From: Pontitalea aquivivens
Lineage (GTDB): Bacteria > Pseudomonadota > Alphaproteobacteria > Rhodobacterales > Rhodobacteraceae
Assembly (NCBI RefSeq): GCF_046507575.1
Contig: NZ_JBKFEY010000002.1
Location: forward strand, 62,001 to 126,000
Reading direction: 5' to 3'
DNA length: 64,000 nt
Shown piece after piece: positions 1 to 8,106 of this stretch. The notes below the pieces were generated by a model. That model did no database searches. It was not told the DNA's origin and saw nothing but the letters and a program-made list of their open reading frames with translations. Position numbers and translations under genes: made by a program. Position 1 is the stretch's first letter, and each line of letters opens with the position of its first letter.

Positions 1-210
1 GCGCCGGGCGAGGTGCCGCAGATGCGGTCGATCCGGTTCCGCACGCTGGGCTGCTATCCGCTGACCGGCGCGGTGGAATCCACCGCCGCCACCCTGCCCG
101 AGGTGATTCAGGAAATGTTGCTGACAACCACATCGGAACGTCAGGGCCGTGCCATTGATCACGATCAGGCCGCCAGCATGGAGAAGAAAAAGCAGGAGGG
201 GTATTTCTGA
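1..210 (+). CDS. cysD: Sulfate adenylyltransferase subunit 2, C-terminal fragment
   Basis: The reading frame is open from the first base of the window and ends in TGA, so only the last 69 codons are present. The residues match the tail of CysD: the RFRTLGCYPLTGAVES stretch, then the STAATLPEVIQEML helix and a basic ending in GYF. CysD is the PP-loop ATP-pyrophosphatase part of ATP sulfurylase, which joins sulfate and ATP to give APS. Its TGA shares one base with the ATG of cysNC (TGATG), so the two are translationally coupled. The catalytic PP-loop lies upstream, outside the window. Confidence 0.93.
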   Translation, partial: APGEVPQMRSIRFRTLGCYPLTGAVESTAATLPEVIQEMLLTTTSERQGRAIDHDQAASMEKKKQEGYF

Positions 211-2132
211 TGACCGCCGATCTGACCCCCAAGTCCCCCGCCTATGTCGCCGACCGGCTGATCGCCGAGGATATCGACGCCTATCTGGAACAACACCAGC
301 ACAAGACCATGCTGCGCTTCATCACCTGCGGCTCGGTCGATGATGGCAAGTCCACGCTGATCGGGCGGCTGCTGTATGACAGCAAGATGATCTTTGAAGA
401 TCAGCTGGCCTCGCTGGAAAAGGACAGCAAGGCCGTTGGCACCCAGGGCGGTGACATCGACTTTGCCCTGCTGGTTGACGGGCTGGCGGCGGAACGCGAA
501 CAGGGCATCACCATCGACGTGGCCTACCGCTTTTTTGCCACCGACAAGCGCAAGTTCATCGTGGCCGACACGCCGGGCCATGAACAATACACGCGCAACA
601 TGGTCACCGGCGCCTCGACCGCGGATCTGGCGGTGATCCTGATCGATGCGCGTCAGGGCGTTCTGACGCAGACGCGGCGACACAGCTATCTGGTCCACCT
701 GCTGGGTATCCGCAACGTGGTGCTGGCGGTCAACAAGATGGATCTTGTCGGCTATTCCGCCGAACGGTTCTATGAAATCGTCAAGGATTATTCGCATTTT
801 GCGCAACAGATCGGGATGGAATCGTTCCTGCCGATCCCGATTTCCGGGCTGAAGGGCGATAATATCGTGGCGCATAGCGCCAATATGCCCTGGTATCAGG
901 GGCCGACGCTTCTGGCCCATCTGGAAGAAGCGCCGCTCAACGATGCGCGGATGCAGGACTATGCCTTCCGCATGCCGGTGCAATGGGTCAACCGCCCCCA
1001 TCTCGATTTCCGCGGTTTCGCCGGGCAGATCGGTGCCGGCACGATCCGGCCGGGCGATGCGATCCGGGTGCTGCCCTCGGGCAAGACCTCGACGGTCAAA
1101 TCCATCGTCACCTTTGACGGCGATCTGGATCAGGCGGTGGCGGGGCAATCGGTCACGCTGACCTTTGCCGATGAAATCGACTGTTCGCGCGGCGATGTCA
1201 TCGTGCAGGCCGATGAACCCTGCGAGGTCGCCGATCAGTTCGAATGCACCCTGGTCTGGATGGCCGAAGCCGAGATGCTGCCGGGCCGGCCCTATCTGCT
1301 GAAACTGGGCACCCAGACGGTGACCGCCAGCGTGACCGAACCGAAATATGAAATCAACGTCAACACGCTGGAACATCTGGCGGCGCGGACGCTGGGGTTG
1401 AATGCGATCGGGGTGTGCAACATCTCGACCGACCGGCCGATCCCGTTTGAGGCCTATGCCGCAAATCCCGATCTGGGTGGTTTTATCCTGATTGACCGGA
1501 TCACCAATGCCACCGTCGCCGCCGGGATGATCCATTTCGCCCTGCGCCGCAGCCAGAACATCCACTGGCAGGCGCTTGAAATCGACCGTCAGGCACATGC
1601 CGCGCAGAAGAACCAGGCGCCCAGGGTGGTCTGGTTCACCGGCCTGTCCGGTTCCGGCAAGTCGACGATCGCCAACCTGGTGGAAAAGAGGCTTTATGCC
1701 CTTGGCAAGCATTCCTTCCTGCTGGACGGCGACAACATCCGGCACGGGCTGAACCGCGATCTGGGCTTCACCGATGCCGATCGGGTGGAAAACATCCGCC
1801 GCGTGGGCGAGGTGGCGCGCCTGATGGCGGATGCCGGGCTGATCGTGCTGACGGCCTTCATCTCGCCCTTCCGGTCGGAACGGCGGATGGTGCGCGACCT
1901 GATGCCCGAGGGCGAATTCATCGAGGTTTTCGTCAACACCCCGCTGGAGGTGGCCGAAGCCCGCGACGTGAAAGGCCTTTACAAAAAGGCCCGCGCCGGC
2001 GCGCTGAAAAACTTTACCGGCATCGACAGCCCCTATGAGTTGCCCGAACTGGCCGAGATCGAGGTTGATACCGTCAGCATGAGCCCCGAGGAAGCCGCCG
2101 AACGGATCGTCAGCTACCTGCTGAACCGCTGA
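210..2132 (+). CDS. cysNC: Bifunctional sulfate adenylyltransferase subunit 1 / adenylylsulfate kinase
   Basis: A 640-residue fusion. Residues 1 to about 440 form a CysN GTPase of the EF-Tu type, with the P-loop GSVDDGKST at 41-49, DTPGHEQY at 121-128 and NKMD at 176-179, followed by beta-barrel domains. From about 465 an APS kinase domain follows, with its own P-loop GLSGSGKST near 478 and the DGDNIRHGLN substrate loop. The protein energises ATP sulfurylase and then phosphorylates APS to PAPS, in the cytosol. PAPS serves cysteine synthesis and sulfotransferases, and a sulfotransferase-like gene and cysQ lie within 18 kb. The gene overlaps cysD by one base and converges on msrA, with no clear terminator in the 48-bp gap. 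Confidence 0.96.
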   Translation: MTADLTPKSPAYVADRLIAEDIDAYLEQHQHKTMLRFITCGSVDDGKSTLIGRLLYDSKMIFEDQLASLEKDSKAVGTQGGDIDFALLVDGLAAEREQGITIDVAYRFFATDKRKFIVADTPGHEQYTRNMVTGASTADLAVILIDARQGVLTQTRRHSYLVHLLGIRNVVLAVNKMDLVGYSAERFYEIVKDYSHFAQQIGMESFLPIPISGLKGDNIVAHSANMPWYQGPTLLAHLEEAPLNDARMQDYAFRMPVQWVNRPHLDFRGFAGQIGAGTIRPGDAIRVLPSGKTSTVKSIVTFDGDLDQAVAGQSVTLTFADEIDCSRGDVIVQADEPCEVADQFECTLVWMAEAEMLPGRPYLLKLGTQTVTASVTEPKYEINVNTLEHLAARTLGLNAIGVCNISTDRPIPFEAYAANPDLGGFILIDRITNATVAAGMIHFALRRSQNIHWQALEIDRQAHAAQKNQAPRVVWFTGLSGSGKSTIANLVEKRLYALGKHSFLLDGDNIRHGLNRDLGFTDADRVENIRRVGEVARLMADAGLIVLTAFISPFRSERRMVRDLMPEGEFIEVFVNTPLEVAEARDVKGLYKKARAGALKNFTGIDSPYELPELAEIEVDTVSMSPEEAAERIVSYLLNR

Positions 2133-2180
2133 GCGGTGGCCCGGCCCGCGCGTGGCAGCCTGGGCCGGGGCGGCGGCTGA

Positions 2181-2687
2181 TCACCCGGTCGCGCGCCTGG
2201 GCAAGACCCAGCCGGGTCGCGGGAAATGGCAGGTATAGCCGTTCGGGTGGCGTTCCAGATAATCCTGATGCTCAGGCTCTGCCTGCCAGAAATCACCTAT
2301 AGGTTCCACTTCGGTCACCACCTTGCCGGGCCACAGCCCCGAGGCGTTCACATCGGCGATCGTGTCCAGCGCGATACGCTTTTGTGTCTCATCGGTATGG
2401 TAGATCGCCGAACGGTAGGACGGGCCACGGTCATTGCCCTGACGGTTGGGCGTGGTCGGATCGTGGATCTGGAAGAAGAATTCCAGCAATGTGCGATAGC
2501 TCAGGCGCGCGGGATCAAAGATCACCTCGATCGCCTCGGCATGGGTGCCGTGGTTGCGGTATGTGGCATTGGGCACATCGCCACCGCTATATCCCACCCG
2601 GGTGCGGATCACGCCGGGGCGCTTGCGGATCAGATCCTGCATCCCCCAGAAACATCCCCCCGCCAGAACGGCGCGTTCCTCGGTCAT
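2181..2687 (-). CDS. msrA: Peptide-methionine (S)-S-oxide reductase
   Basis: This 168-residue protein carries the MsrA signature GCFWG close to its N-terminus, whose Cys is the catalytic nucleophile, followed by the TRVGYSGG and THAEAIEV blocks typical of the family. It reduces the S epimer of methionine sulfoxide, free or in proteins, and needs thioredoxin-type recycling. The ATG at 2687 (MTEERAVLAGG) fits known MsrA N-termini; an open frame continues upstream but runs inside msrB. It lies one base downstream of the msrB stop, so both stereospecific reductases are co-transcribed. Confidence 0.95.
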   Translation of the reverse strand: MTEERAVLAGGCFWGMQDLIRKRPGVIRTRVGYSGGDVPNATYRNHGTHAEAIEVIFDPARLSYRTLLEFFFQIHDPTTPNRQGNDRGPSYRSAIYHTDETQKRIALDTIADVNASGLWPGKVVTEVEPIGDFWQAEPEHQDYLERHPNGYTCHFPRPGWVLPRRATG

Positions 2688-2688
2688 C

Positions 2689-3135
2689 CTATTTCCCCCT
2701 GACAAGATCGACATAATCGCCATAGCCTGCGGCCTCCATCTCCTGCAGCGGGACAAAGCGCAGCGCGGCTGAATTGATGCAATAGCGCAGGCCCCCCCGG
2801 TCGCGCGGGCCATCGGGAAAGACATGGCCCAGATGGCTGTCGCCATGGGTCGAACGGACCTCGGTCCGGGTCATGCCGTGGCTGGTATCGGCCAGTTCGC
2901 GCACATGCGCCAGCGTGGCGGGGCGGGTAAAGCTGGGCCAGCCGCAACCCGATTCGAACTTGTCGGCCGAGGTGAACAACGGCTCGCCCGAGACGACATC
3001 GACGTAAAGGCCGGGGGCGTGGTTATGCAGATATTCGCCGGTGCCGGGCCGTTCGGTGCCGTTCAGCTGCGTCACGCGGAATTGTTCGGGGCTAAGCGCG
3101 GCAAGGGCCTCGGGGGTTTTGGCGTAGGGTGTCAT
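2689..3135 (-). CDS. msrB: Peptide-methionine (R)-S-oxide reductase, lacking the zinc-site cysteines
   Basis: A 148-residue MsrB that reduces the R epimer of methionine sulfoxide. Visible family features are YLHNHAPGLYVDVVSGEPLF, SGCGWPSF (Cys64), GHVFPDGP and RYCINSAALRF (catalytic Cys119). The two CxxC pairs that bind structural zinc in E. coli MsrB are absent: their positions read DVVSGEP and STHGDSH. Only two cysteines are obvious, and Cys64 sits where the resolving Cys is found in some MsrBs. Two ATGs are adjacent (3138 and 3135); the AGGAG is better spaced for 3135. First gene of the msrBA pair. Confidence 0.94.
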   Translation of the reverse strand: MTPYAKTPEALAALSPEQFRVTQLNGTERPGTGEYLHNHAPGLYVDVVSGEPLFTSADKFESGCGWPSFTRPATLAHVRELADTSHGMTRTEVRSTHGDSHLGHVFPDGPRDRGGLRYCINSAALRFVPLQEMEAAGYGDYVDLVRGK

Positions 3136-3388
3136 CATCCTCTCCTGCGCGGCGGGGCGTGTGGTGGCTCAGGGTCAAAGATGGGCCTGAATGGCGGCTT
3201 GTCCAGCCCCGTCGCCCGCGTGGCAGCGTTGACGCGCCCGCAGGCGGTGCCTAAAAGCAAAGCCATCCGGGCGCGGACAGTGGTGCGCGCCAGCAGTGCC
3301 GGACTGACCGGAGACATCGGCCCGAAAGGGCCATCACGGCGGGGGTTGCCGTCCCGGGCGCCGGACCCCTCGCAGCCAGGGGTTTGAA

Positions 3389-4003
3389 GTGACCGTATAT
3401 CTGCACAAGCACGACCTTCCCGAAGGTCTGGACCTTGGTCCTGTCGTGGCCATCGACACCGAAACGATGGGCCTTGACCCGCGACGCGACCGGCTGTGCC
3501 TGGTTCAGCTGTCGTCGGGCGATGGAAACGCCCATCTGGTCAAGATCGCCAGGGGCCAGACCGGGGCGCCGAACCTGTGCCGGATGCTGGCCGATCCGGA
3601 AACGGTCAAGCTGTTCCATTTCGCCCGGTTCGACATCGCCGCACTTTATGCGGCCTTCGGCGTCGTCACGGCCCCGGTTTTCTGCACCAAGATCGCCTCA
3701 AGAATGGTGCGCACCTTCACCGACCGGCATGGACTGAAATACCTGTTGCAGGAACTGGTCGGGGTGGACATTTCCAAGCAACAGCAGACCTCGGACTGGG
3801 GTGCCGACGAACTGACCCCGGCGCAGATGGAATATGCGGCCTCGGACGTTCTGTATCTGCACCGGCTGAAGGCGGAACTTGAAACGCGTCTGGTGCGCGA
3901 AGGCCGCACCGGGCTTGCGCAGGCCTGTTTCGATTTCCTGCCCACGCGCGCCCGGCTGGACCTTCTGGGATGGGAGGAGCCGAATGACATCTTCCACCAC
4001 TGA
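3389..4003 (+). CDS. rnd: Ribonuclease D-type 3'-5' exonuclease, single domain
   Basis: A 204-residue protein made only of the DEDDy exonuclease domain. Acidic residues are D23 and E25 in DTETMGL, D82 in FHFARFDIAAL, and Y149/D153 in YAASD, a complete metal-binding set. The HRDC domains of full-length E. coli RNase D are missing, which is common in alphaproteobacterial short forms. It probably trims tRNA or other RNA 3' ends. The start is GTG, chosen because an AGGGG lies about six bases upstream. Its last 20 bases overlap the start of kdsD, so it heads the kdsD-lptCAB operon. Confidence 0.88.
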   Translation: MTVYLHKHDLPEGLDLGPVVAIDTETMGLDPRRDRLCLVQLSSGDGNAHLVKIARGQTGAPNLCRMLADPETVKLFHFARFDIAALYAAFGVVTAPVFCTKIASRMVRTFTDRHGLKYLLQELVGVDISKQQQTSDWGADELTPAQMEYAASDVLYLHRLKAELETRLVREGRTGLAQACFDFLPTRARLDLLGWEEPNDIFHH

Positions 4004-4949
4004 TTATCTGGCCACCGCCCGCCGTGTGATCAGCATTGAGGCCGAAGGCCTGGCGCAGCTTGCCCAGACGCTGGACGACAGTTTCGCCCGCGCGGTCGAA
4101 ATGATCCTGAAGGCACGGGGCCGCGTCATCGTGTCGGGCATGGGAAAATCGGGCCATATCGGGCGCAAGATCGCGGCAACACTGGCCTCGACCGGGACGC
4201 CCGCGCAATTCGTTCATCCGGCCGAGGCCAGCCATGGCGATCTTGGCATGGTGACACAGGATGATGTGGCGCTGGTTCTGTCGAACTCGGGCGAGACGCC
4301 GGAACTGTCGGACATCATCGCCCATACGCGCCGTTTCTCGATCCCGCTGATCGGGGTGGCCAGCCGCGCGGAATCAACCCTGTTGCGGCAATCCGATGTG
4401 GGAATCGTGCTGCCGCAGGCGGCCGAGGCCTGCGGGTCGGGCATCGTGCCCACCACGTCCACCACGATGACACTGGCACTGGGCGATGCGCTGGCGGTGG
4501 CGCTGATGGAACATCGCAGCTTCACGCCCGAACATTTCCGCACCTTTCATCCCGGCGGCAAGCTGGGTGCGCGGCTGGCACGGGTGGCCGACCTGATGCA
4601 CCTGCAGATGCCACTGGTCAATGAGACCACGCCCATGGGCGAGGCGCTGCTGGAAATCAGCCGCAAGGGTTTTGGCGTGGTGGGGGTCACCGACACGGCA
4701 GGGCGGCTGACCGGCATCATCACCGATGGTGACCTGCGCCGCCACATGGAGGGGCTTTTGTCCCATACCGCCGTGCAGGTGATGACGCGCGATCCGCGCA
4801 CCATCGACCCCGGCGCGCTGGCGGAACGGGCGGTCGCGGTGATGAACGAACGCAAGATCACCTGCCTGTTCGTCGTGGCGCCCGAAGGCGATGGCCGACC
4901 GGTCGGCATCTTGCACATCCACGATTGCCTGCGCGCCGGGGTGGCGTGA
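3984..4949 (+). CDS. kdsD: D-arabinose 5-phosphate isomerase (KpsF/GutQ family)
   Basis: A 321-residue protein with an N-terminal SIS domain (SGMGKSGHIG at 51-60, FVHPAEASHGDLGM, LSNSGETPE) and two C-terminal CBS repeats from about residue 200. It interconverts ribulose 5-phosphate and arabinose 5-phosphate, the first committed step to Kdo for LPS. The ATG at 3984 gives the standard family length and overlaps the rnd end by 20 bases. The stop shares a base with the lptC start (TGATG). kdsB, a later step of the same pathway, lies at 16758-17558. Confidence 0.95.
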   Translation: MTSSTTDYLATARRVISIEAEGLAQLAQTLDDSFARAVEMILKARGRVIVSGMGKSGHIGRKIAATLASTGTPAQFVHPAEASHGDLGMVTQDDVALVLSNSGETPELSDIIAHTRRFSIPLIGVASRAESTLLRQSDVGIVLPQAAEACGSGIVPTTSTTMTLALGDALAVALMEHRSFTPEHFRTFHPGGKLGARLARVADLMHLQMPLVNETTPMGEALLEISRKGFGVVGVTDTAGRLTGIITDGDLRRHMEGLLSHTAVQVMTRDPRTIDPGALAERAVAVMNERKITCLFVVAPEGDGRPVGILHIHDCLRAGVA

Positions 4950-5554
4950 TGGCCGCCTATGACAACAGCCATTCCTGGTTGGTGGCGGGTGCCAAGATCG
5001 CCCTGCCGCTGGCCGCACTTGCGCTGTTGTCGACCCTTTTCCTGCTGGCGGAACGGGTGGACCCCACCGCCGCCATTCCCTATGCGCGCATCAATGTCGA
5101 GGAACTGGCCCGCGAACAGCGCGTCACCGCCCCCCAGTTCGCCGGCATGACCGAGGATGGTGCCGCGCTGAGCATCACCGCCGAAACCGCACGCCCCGAT
5201 CCCGATGGCGGTTCGGGGGCCAGTGCCGCGAAACTTCTGGCGCATATGGAAACGGCTGGCGGTCTGGTGGCGGATCTGTTTTCGCTTTCGGGGCGGATCG
5301 ATCCATCGGCGGGGCATGTGATCCTGTCGGACGGGGTGCGGATAGAAACCTCGACCGGCTATCTGCTGACCACCCAGCGCCTTGAGGCGCGCACCGACCG
5401 ATCCGAAATGATCGCGCCCGGCCCGGTGCAGGCGCAATCGCCGCTGGGCAGGATCGAGGCCGGTTCCATGGCCCTGATCTCGAATGACGGGGGCGTGACG
5501 CATCAGCTTGTTTTCAAGGATGGCGTCAAGCTGATATACCAGCCCGAGAAATGA
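4949..5554 (+). CDS. lptC: LPS export protein LptC
   Basis: A 201-residue protein with one N-terminal membrane anchor at about residues 13-33 and a periplasmic beta-jellyroll region (ARINVEELAREQRVTAPQF, LSGRIDPSAGHVILSDGVRI). LptC receives LPS from the inner-membrane LptBFG transporter and hands it to LptA. Identification rests on the anchor topology, length and position directly before lptA and lptB. LptF/LptG are not in this window. The ATG shares one base with the kdsD stop. Confidence 0.88.
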   Translation: MAAYDNSHSWLVAGAKIALPLAALALLSTLFLLAERVDPTAAIPYARINVEELAREQRVTAPQFAGMTEDGAALSITAETARPDPDGGSGASAAKLLAHMETAGGLVADLFSLSGRIDPSAGHVILSDGVRIETSTGYLLTTQRLEARTDRSEMIAPGPVQAQSPLGRIEAGSMALISNDGGVTHQLVFKDGVKLIYQPEK

Positions 5555-5561
5555 GGTTCCG

Positions 5562-6047
5562 ATGCGTCGCCTGATTCAGACCCTTGCCCTTTGCCTTTGC
5601 CTTGCCCCGCTTGCCGCGGCGGCGCAGCAACTGGCCTTTGGCGGCATCAAGGCCGATACGACCGCCCCGGTCGAGATCGTCTCGGATACGTTTGCGGTCG
5701 ATCAGACCGACGGCACCGCCACATTCACCGGCAATGTGATCGTGGTCCAGGGTGACATGCGGTTGCAGGCCGAGACGGTGGTGGTGGATTATGTGGACAA
5801 TGACAACAGCCGGATCGACCGGCTGCATGCAACGGGCGGGGTGACGCTGGTATCGGCCAGCGATGCGGCCGAATCTGCCGAAGCGATCTATGAGGTGGCG
5901 GCAGGCCGGGTCACGATGACCGGCAACGTGCTGCTGACGCAGGGGGCCAACGTGATGTCCGGCCAGCGGCTGGCGGTTGATTTGAACAATGGCACCGGCC
6001 AGATGGAAGGCCGCGTCCGCACCATCCTGCAGCCGGGGGGCAATTGA
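5562..6047 (+). CDS. lptA: LPS transport periplasmic protein LptA
   Basis: A 161-residue protein with a cleavable signal peptide (MRRLIQTLALCLCLAPLAAA, probable cut before QQ) and an OstA-like beta-jellyroll (PVEIVSDTFAVDQTDGTATF, then FTGNVIVVQGDMRLQAETV and TMTGNVLLTQGANVMSGQRL). It forms the periplasmic bridge that carries LPS from LptC to LptD. A GAGG lies just ahead of the ATG. The TGA overlaps the lptB ATG by one base. Confidence 0.92.
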   Translation: MRRLIQTLALCLCLAPLAAAAQQLAFGGIKADTTAPVEIVSDTFAVDQTDGTATFTGNVIVVQGDMRLQAETVVVDYVDNDNSRIDRLHATGGVTLVSASDAAESAEAIYEVAAGRVTMTGNVLLTQGANVMSGQRLAVDLNNGTGQMEGRVRTILQPGGN

Positions 6048-6808
6048 TGGCCCCCGCGCCCGATCTGCGCCTTACGCCGGGCGAAGGCGGCCTGCGCGTC
6101 ATCGGCCTGCGCAAAAGCTATCGGCGGCGGCCGGTGATCCGCGATGTCTCGCTGGATCTGAACCGGGGCGAGGTGGTGGCGCTGCTGGGGCCCAACGGAT
6201 CGGGCAAGACCACATGTTTTTATAATATCGCCGGCCTGATCCCGCCCGATTCCGGGCAGGTGCTGATCGACGGGCGCGATGTGACCGCGCTGCCGATGTA
6301 TCGCCGCGCCAAGCTGGGTATCGGCTATCTGCCGCAAGAGGCCTCAATCTTCCGCGGCCTGTCGGTTGAGGGCAACATCATGGCGGTGCTGGAAATCGCC
6401 GTGTCCGAACCCCATAAACGGCGCGAACGGCTGGAGGAATTGCTGGGCGATTTTTCCATCGGCCACCTGCGGCAGGCCCCGGCGCTGGCGCTGTCGGGCG
6501 GCGAACGCCGCCGCGTCGAAATTGCGCGCTGCCTTGCGGCAGATCCGAAATACCTGCTGCTGGATGAACCCTTCGCCGGCGTCGACCCGATTGCCGTGGC
6601 CGAGATCCGCCATCTTGTCGCGCAGCTGAAGGACCGCGGCATCGGGGTGCTGATAACCGACCATAACGTGCGCGAAACGCTGGAAATCGTGGACCGCGCC
6701 TATATCCTGCACGACGGCAAGGTGCTGATGTCGGGCACCACCGAAGAGGTCGTGCGCGATGAAAACGTTCGCCGGGTCTATCTGGGGCAGAACTTCCGCA
6801 TCATCTGA
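6047..6808 (+). CDS. lptB: LPS export ABC transporter ATP-binding protein LptB
   Basis: A 253-residue ABC ATPase with Walker A GPNGSGKT at 48-55, Q-loop YLPQEASIF, signature LSGGERRR, Walker B LLLDEPFAGVDP and the switch His in LITDHNVRETL. It powers LPS extraction from the inner membrane with LptF/LptG. The ATG at 6047 overlaps the lptA stop; a TTG one codon earlier is less likely. In many proteobacteria rpoN follows lptB, but here the next gene is hpf after a 224-bp gap. Confidence 0.96.
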   Translation: MAPAPDLRLTPGEGGLRVIGLRKSYRRRPVIRDVSLDLNRGEVVALLGPNGSGKTTCFYNIAGLIPPDSGQVLIDGRDVTALPMYRRAKLGIGYLPQEASIFRGLSVEGNIMAVLEIAVSEPHKRRERLEELLGDFSIGHLRQAPALALSGGERRRVEIARCLAADPKYLLLDEPFAGVDPIAVAEIRHLVAQLKDRGIGVLITDHNVRETLEIVDRAYILHDGKVLMSGTTEEVVRDENVRRVYLGQNFRII

Positions 6809-7032
6809 CGGCAGGGTTCCGCGCTGCGGCGAAGGATGGCCGTTGACACCCCCGCCGATCCGTTCCCAAATAAGACAAATGCGTGAACACCGCCCCCTTG
6901 CCAGAGCGACCGCGCCGCACGATTCCCGGCAGCCGTCAGGCATTGTGCCCATCACGCCCTTTCCGAATTTAACCGGTCCGAAATCCGCGCCATGCAAGGC
7001 TCGGGCTTGGCCATACACGTGAAGGAGAAGCC

Positions 7033-7608
7033 ATGCGTTACCAGATCAGCGGAAAACAGCTTGACGTCGGTGAAGCGCTGCAAACCCATGTCAAATCCGA
7101 ACTGGGCGAGACGGTGGAAAAATACGCCCAGCGCCCGACGGATGCGATCGTGGTGTTTTCGCGCAATGCGCATGAATATCTTTGCGAGGCGACGGTGCAC
7201 CTGTCCACCGGCCTGACCGCGACGGCCAAAGGCCACGCGACGGAAATCTATGCCGCCTTTGAATCGTGCCGCGAAAAGATGGACAAGCAGATGCGCCGCC
7301 ACAAGCGCCGCCTGAAGGACCATCACCGCGACCGGGTGGAGCCTGTTGAATTCGGCCCGGCGGGGATGTATGTGCTCGCCGCAGAAGAGGATGAGACAGA
7401 GCACAACGGCACCAGCCTGGCCCCCGTCATCGTTGCCGAGATGGAAGCCAAGGTTCCCACCCTGTCGGTCGGCGAGGCGGTGATGCAGATGGAACTGGCC
7501 GGTGCGCCGCTGCTTGTCTTCCGCAATGAAAAACATGGCGGTGTCAACGTTGTCCACCGCCGCGATGATGGCAATGTGGGCTGGATCGACCCGCGCAACA
7601 GCAAATAA
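7033..7608 (+). CDS. hpf: Ribosome hibernation-promoting factor, long form
   Basis: A 191-residue protein. Residues 1 to about 100 are the S30AE/YfiA fold that binds the 30S decoding region (MRYQISGKQLDVGEALQTHV, HKRRLKDHHRDR). After an acidic linker a C-terminal dimerisation domain follows (PVIVAEMEAKVPTLSVGEAV, LVFRNEKHGGVNVVHRRDDG). Long HPF pairs 70S ribosomes into inactive 100S dimers. AAGGAG precedes the ATG by six bases. The 224-bp gap before it contains a TTGACA at 6843-6848, but I see no convincing -10 at standard spacing. ptsN follows 33 bp downstream. Confidence 0.95.
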   Translation: MRYQISGKQLDVGEALQTHVKSELGETVEKYAQRPTDAIVVFSRNAHEYLCEATVHLSTGLTATAKGHATEIYAAFESCREKMDKQMRRHKRRLKDHHRDRVEPVEFGPAGMYVLAAEEDETEHNGTSLAPVIVAEMEAKVPTLSVGEAVMQMELAGAPLLVFRNEKHGGVNVVHRRDDGNVGWIDPRNSK

Positions 7609-7641
7609 GCGCCTGTATTGGGCGCGGAAGTGACAGGACTC

Positions 7642-8106
7642 ATGGAACTTTCCAATCTGCTCAAGCCGGCGGCCGTCAAGGTCCTGGCACATATCACGAG
7701 CAAGAAGCGCCTTTTTCAGGATCTTGGTGAAATCGCGCATTCAGTCTACGGGCTGAATGCGCCCGAAACGGTGGATGCGCTGCAGGAACGCGAAAGCCTT
7801 GGGCCGACGGGCGTGGGGCATGGCGTTGCCCTGCCGCATGCCCGCCTGCATGGGCTTAGCCAGGTCGTAGGCGTGTTCCTGCGGCTGGAAAAGCCGCTGG
7901 ATTTCGACGCGGTGGACCGCCAGCCTGTGGACCTTGTGTTTTCGTTGTTCGCGCCCAAGGATTCCGGCGTGGAACACCTGAAGGCGCTGGCGCTGGTGTC
8001 GCGCACGATGCGCAACAGCGAAACCTGCGCCAAGCTGCGTGCCAACAGCGACCCTGCCGCGCTGCATGCGGTGCTGACCGATGCGACCGGCGTTCAGGTC
8101 GCCTGA
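7642..8106 (+). CDS. ptsN: Nitrogen-related PTS EIIA protein
   Basis: A 154-residue EIIA-Ntr domain with the phosphorylated His in GVALPHARL and the surrounding ERESLGPTGVGHG block. In the nitrogen PTS it accepts phosphate from NPr and regulates K+ transport, phosphate sensing and other targets by binding. The start ATG at 7642 has AGGA just upstream; an in-frame start at 7618 gives only a longer tail. Its last 13 bases overlap the convergent sulfotransferase-like gene. The hpf-ptsN pairing is conserved in proteobacteria. Confidence 0.95.
   Translation: MELSNLLKPAAVKVLAHITSKKRLFQDLGEIAHSVYGLNAPETVDALQERESLGPTGVGHGVALPHARLHGLSQVVGVFLRLEKPLDFDAVDRQPVDLVFSLFAPKDSGVEHLKALALVSRTMRNSETCAKLRANSDPAALHAVLTDATGVQVA

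Noticed and set aside
165..1745. 526-codon open frame antisense to cysNC
   Set aside because: A mirror frame caused by GC-rich third positions; no domain and fully inside a certain gene.
3135..3317. 60-codon minus ORF directly upstream of msrB
   Set aside because: Arg/Pro/Ala-rich, no motif, and its stop is at the msrB start; more likely msrB leader.
6843..6876. Promoter for hpf from TTGACA at 6843
   Set aside because: No acceptable -10 at 16-18 bp spacing, so I did not list it.
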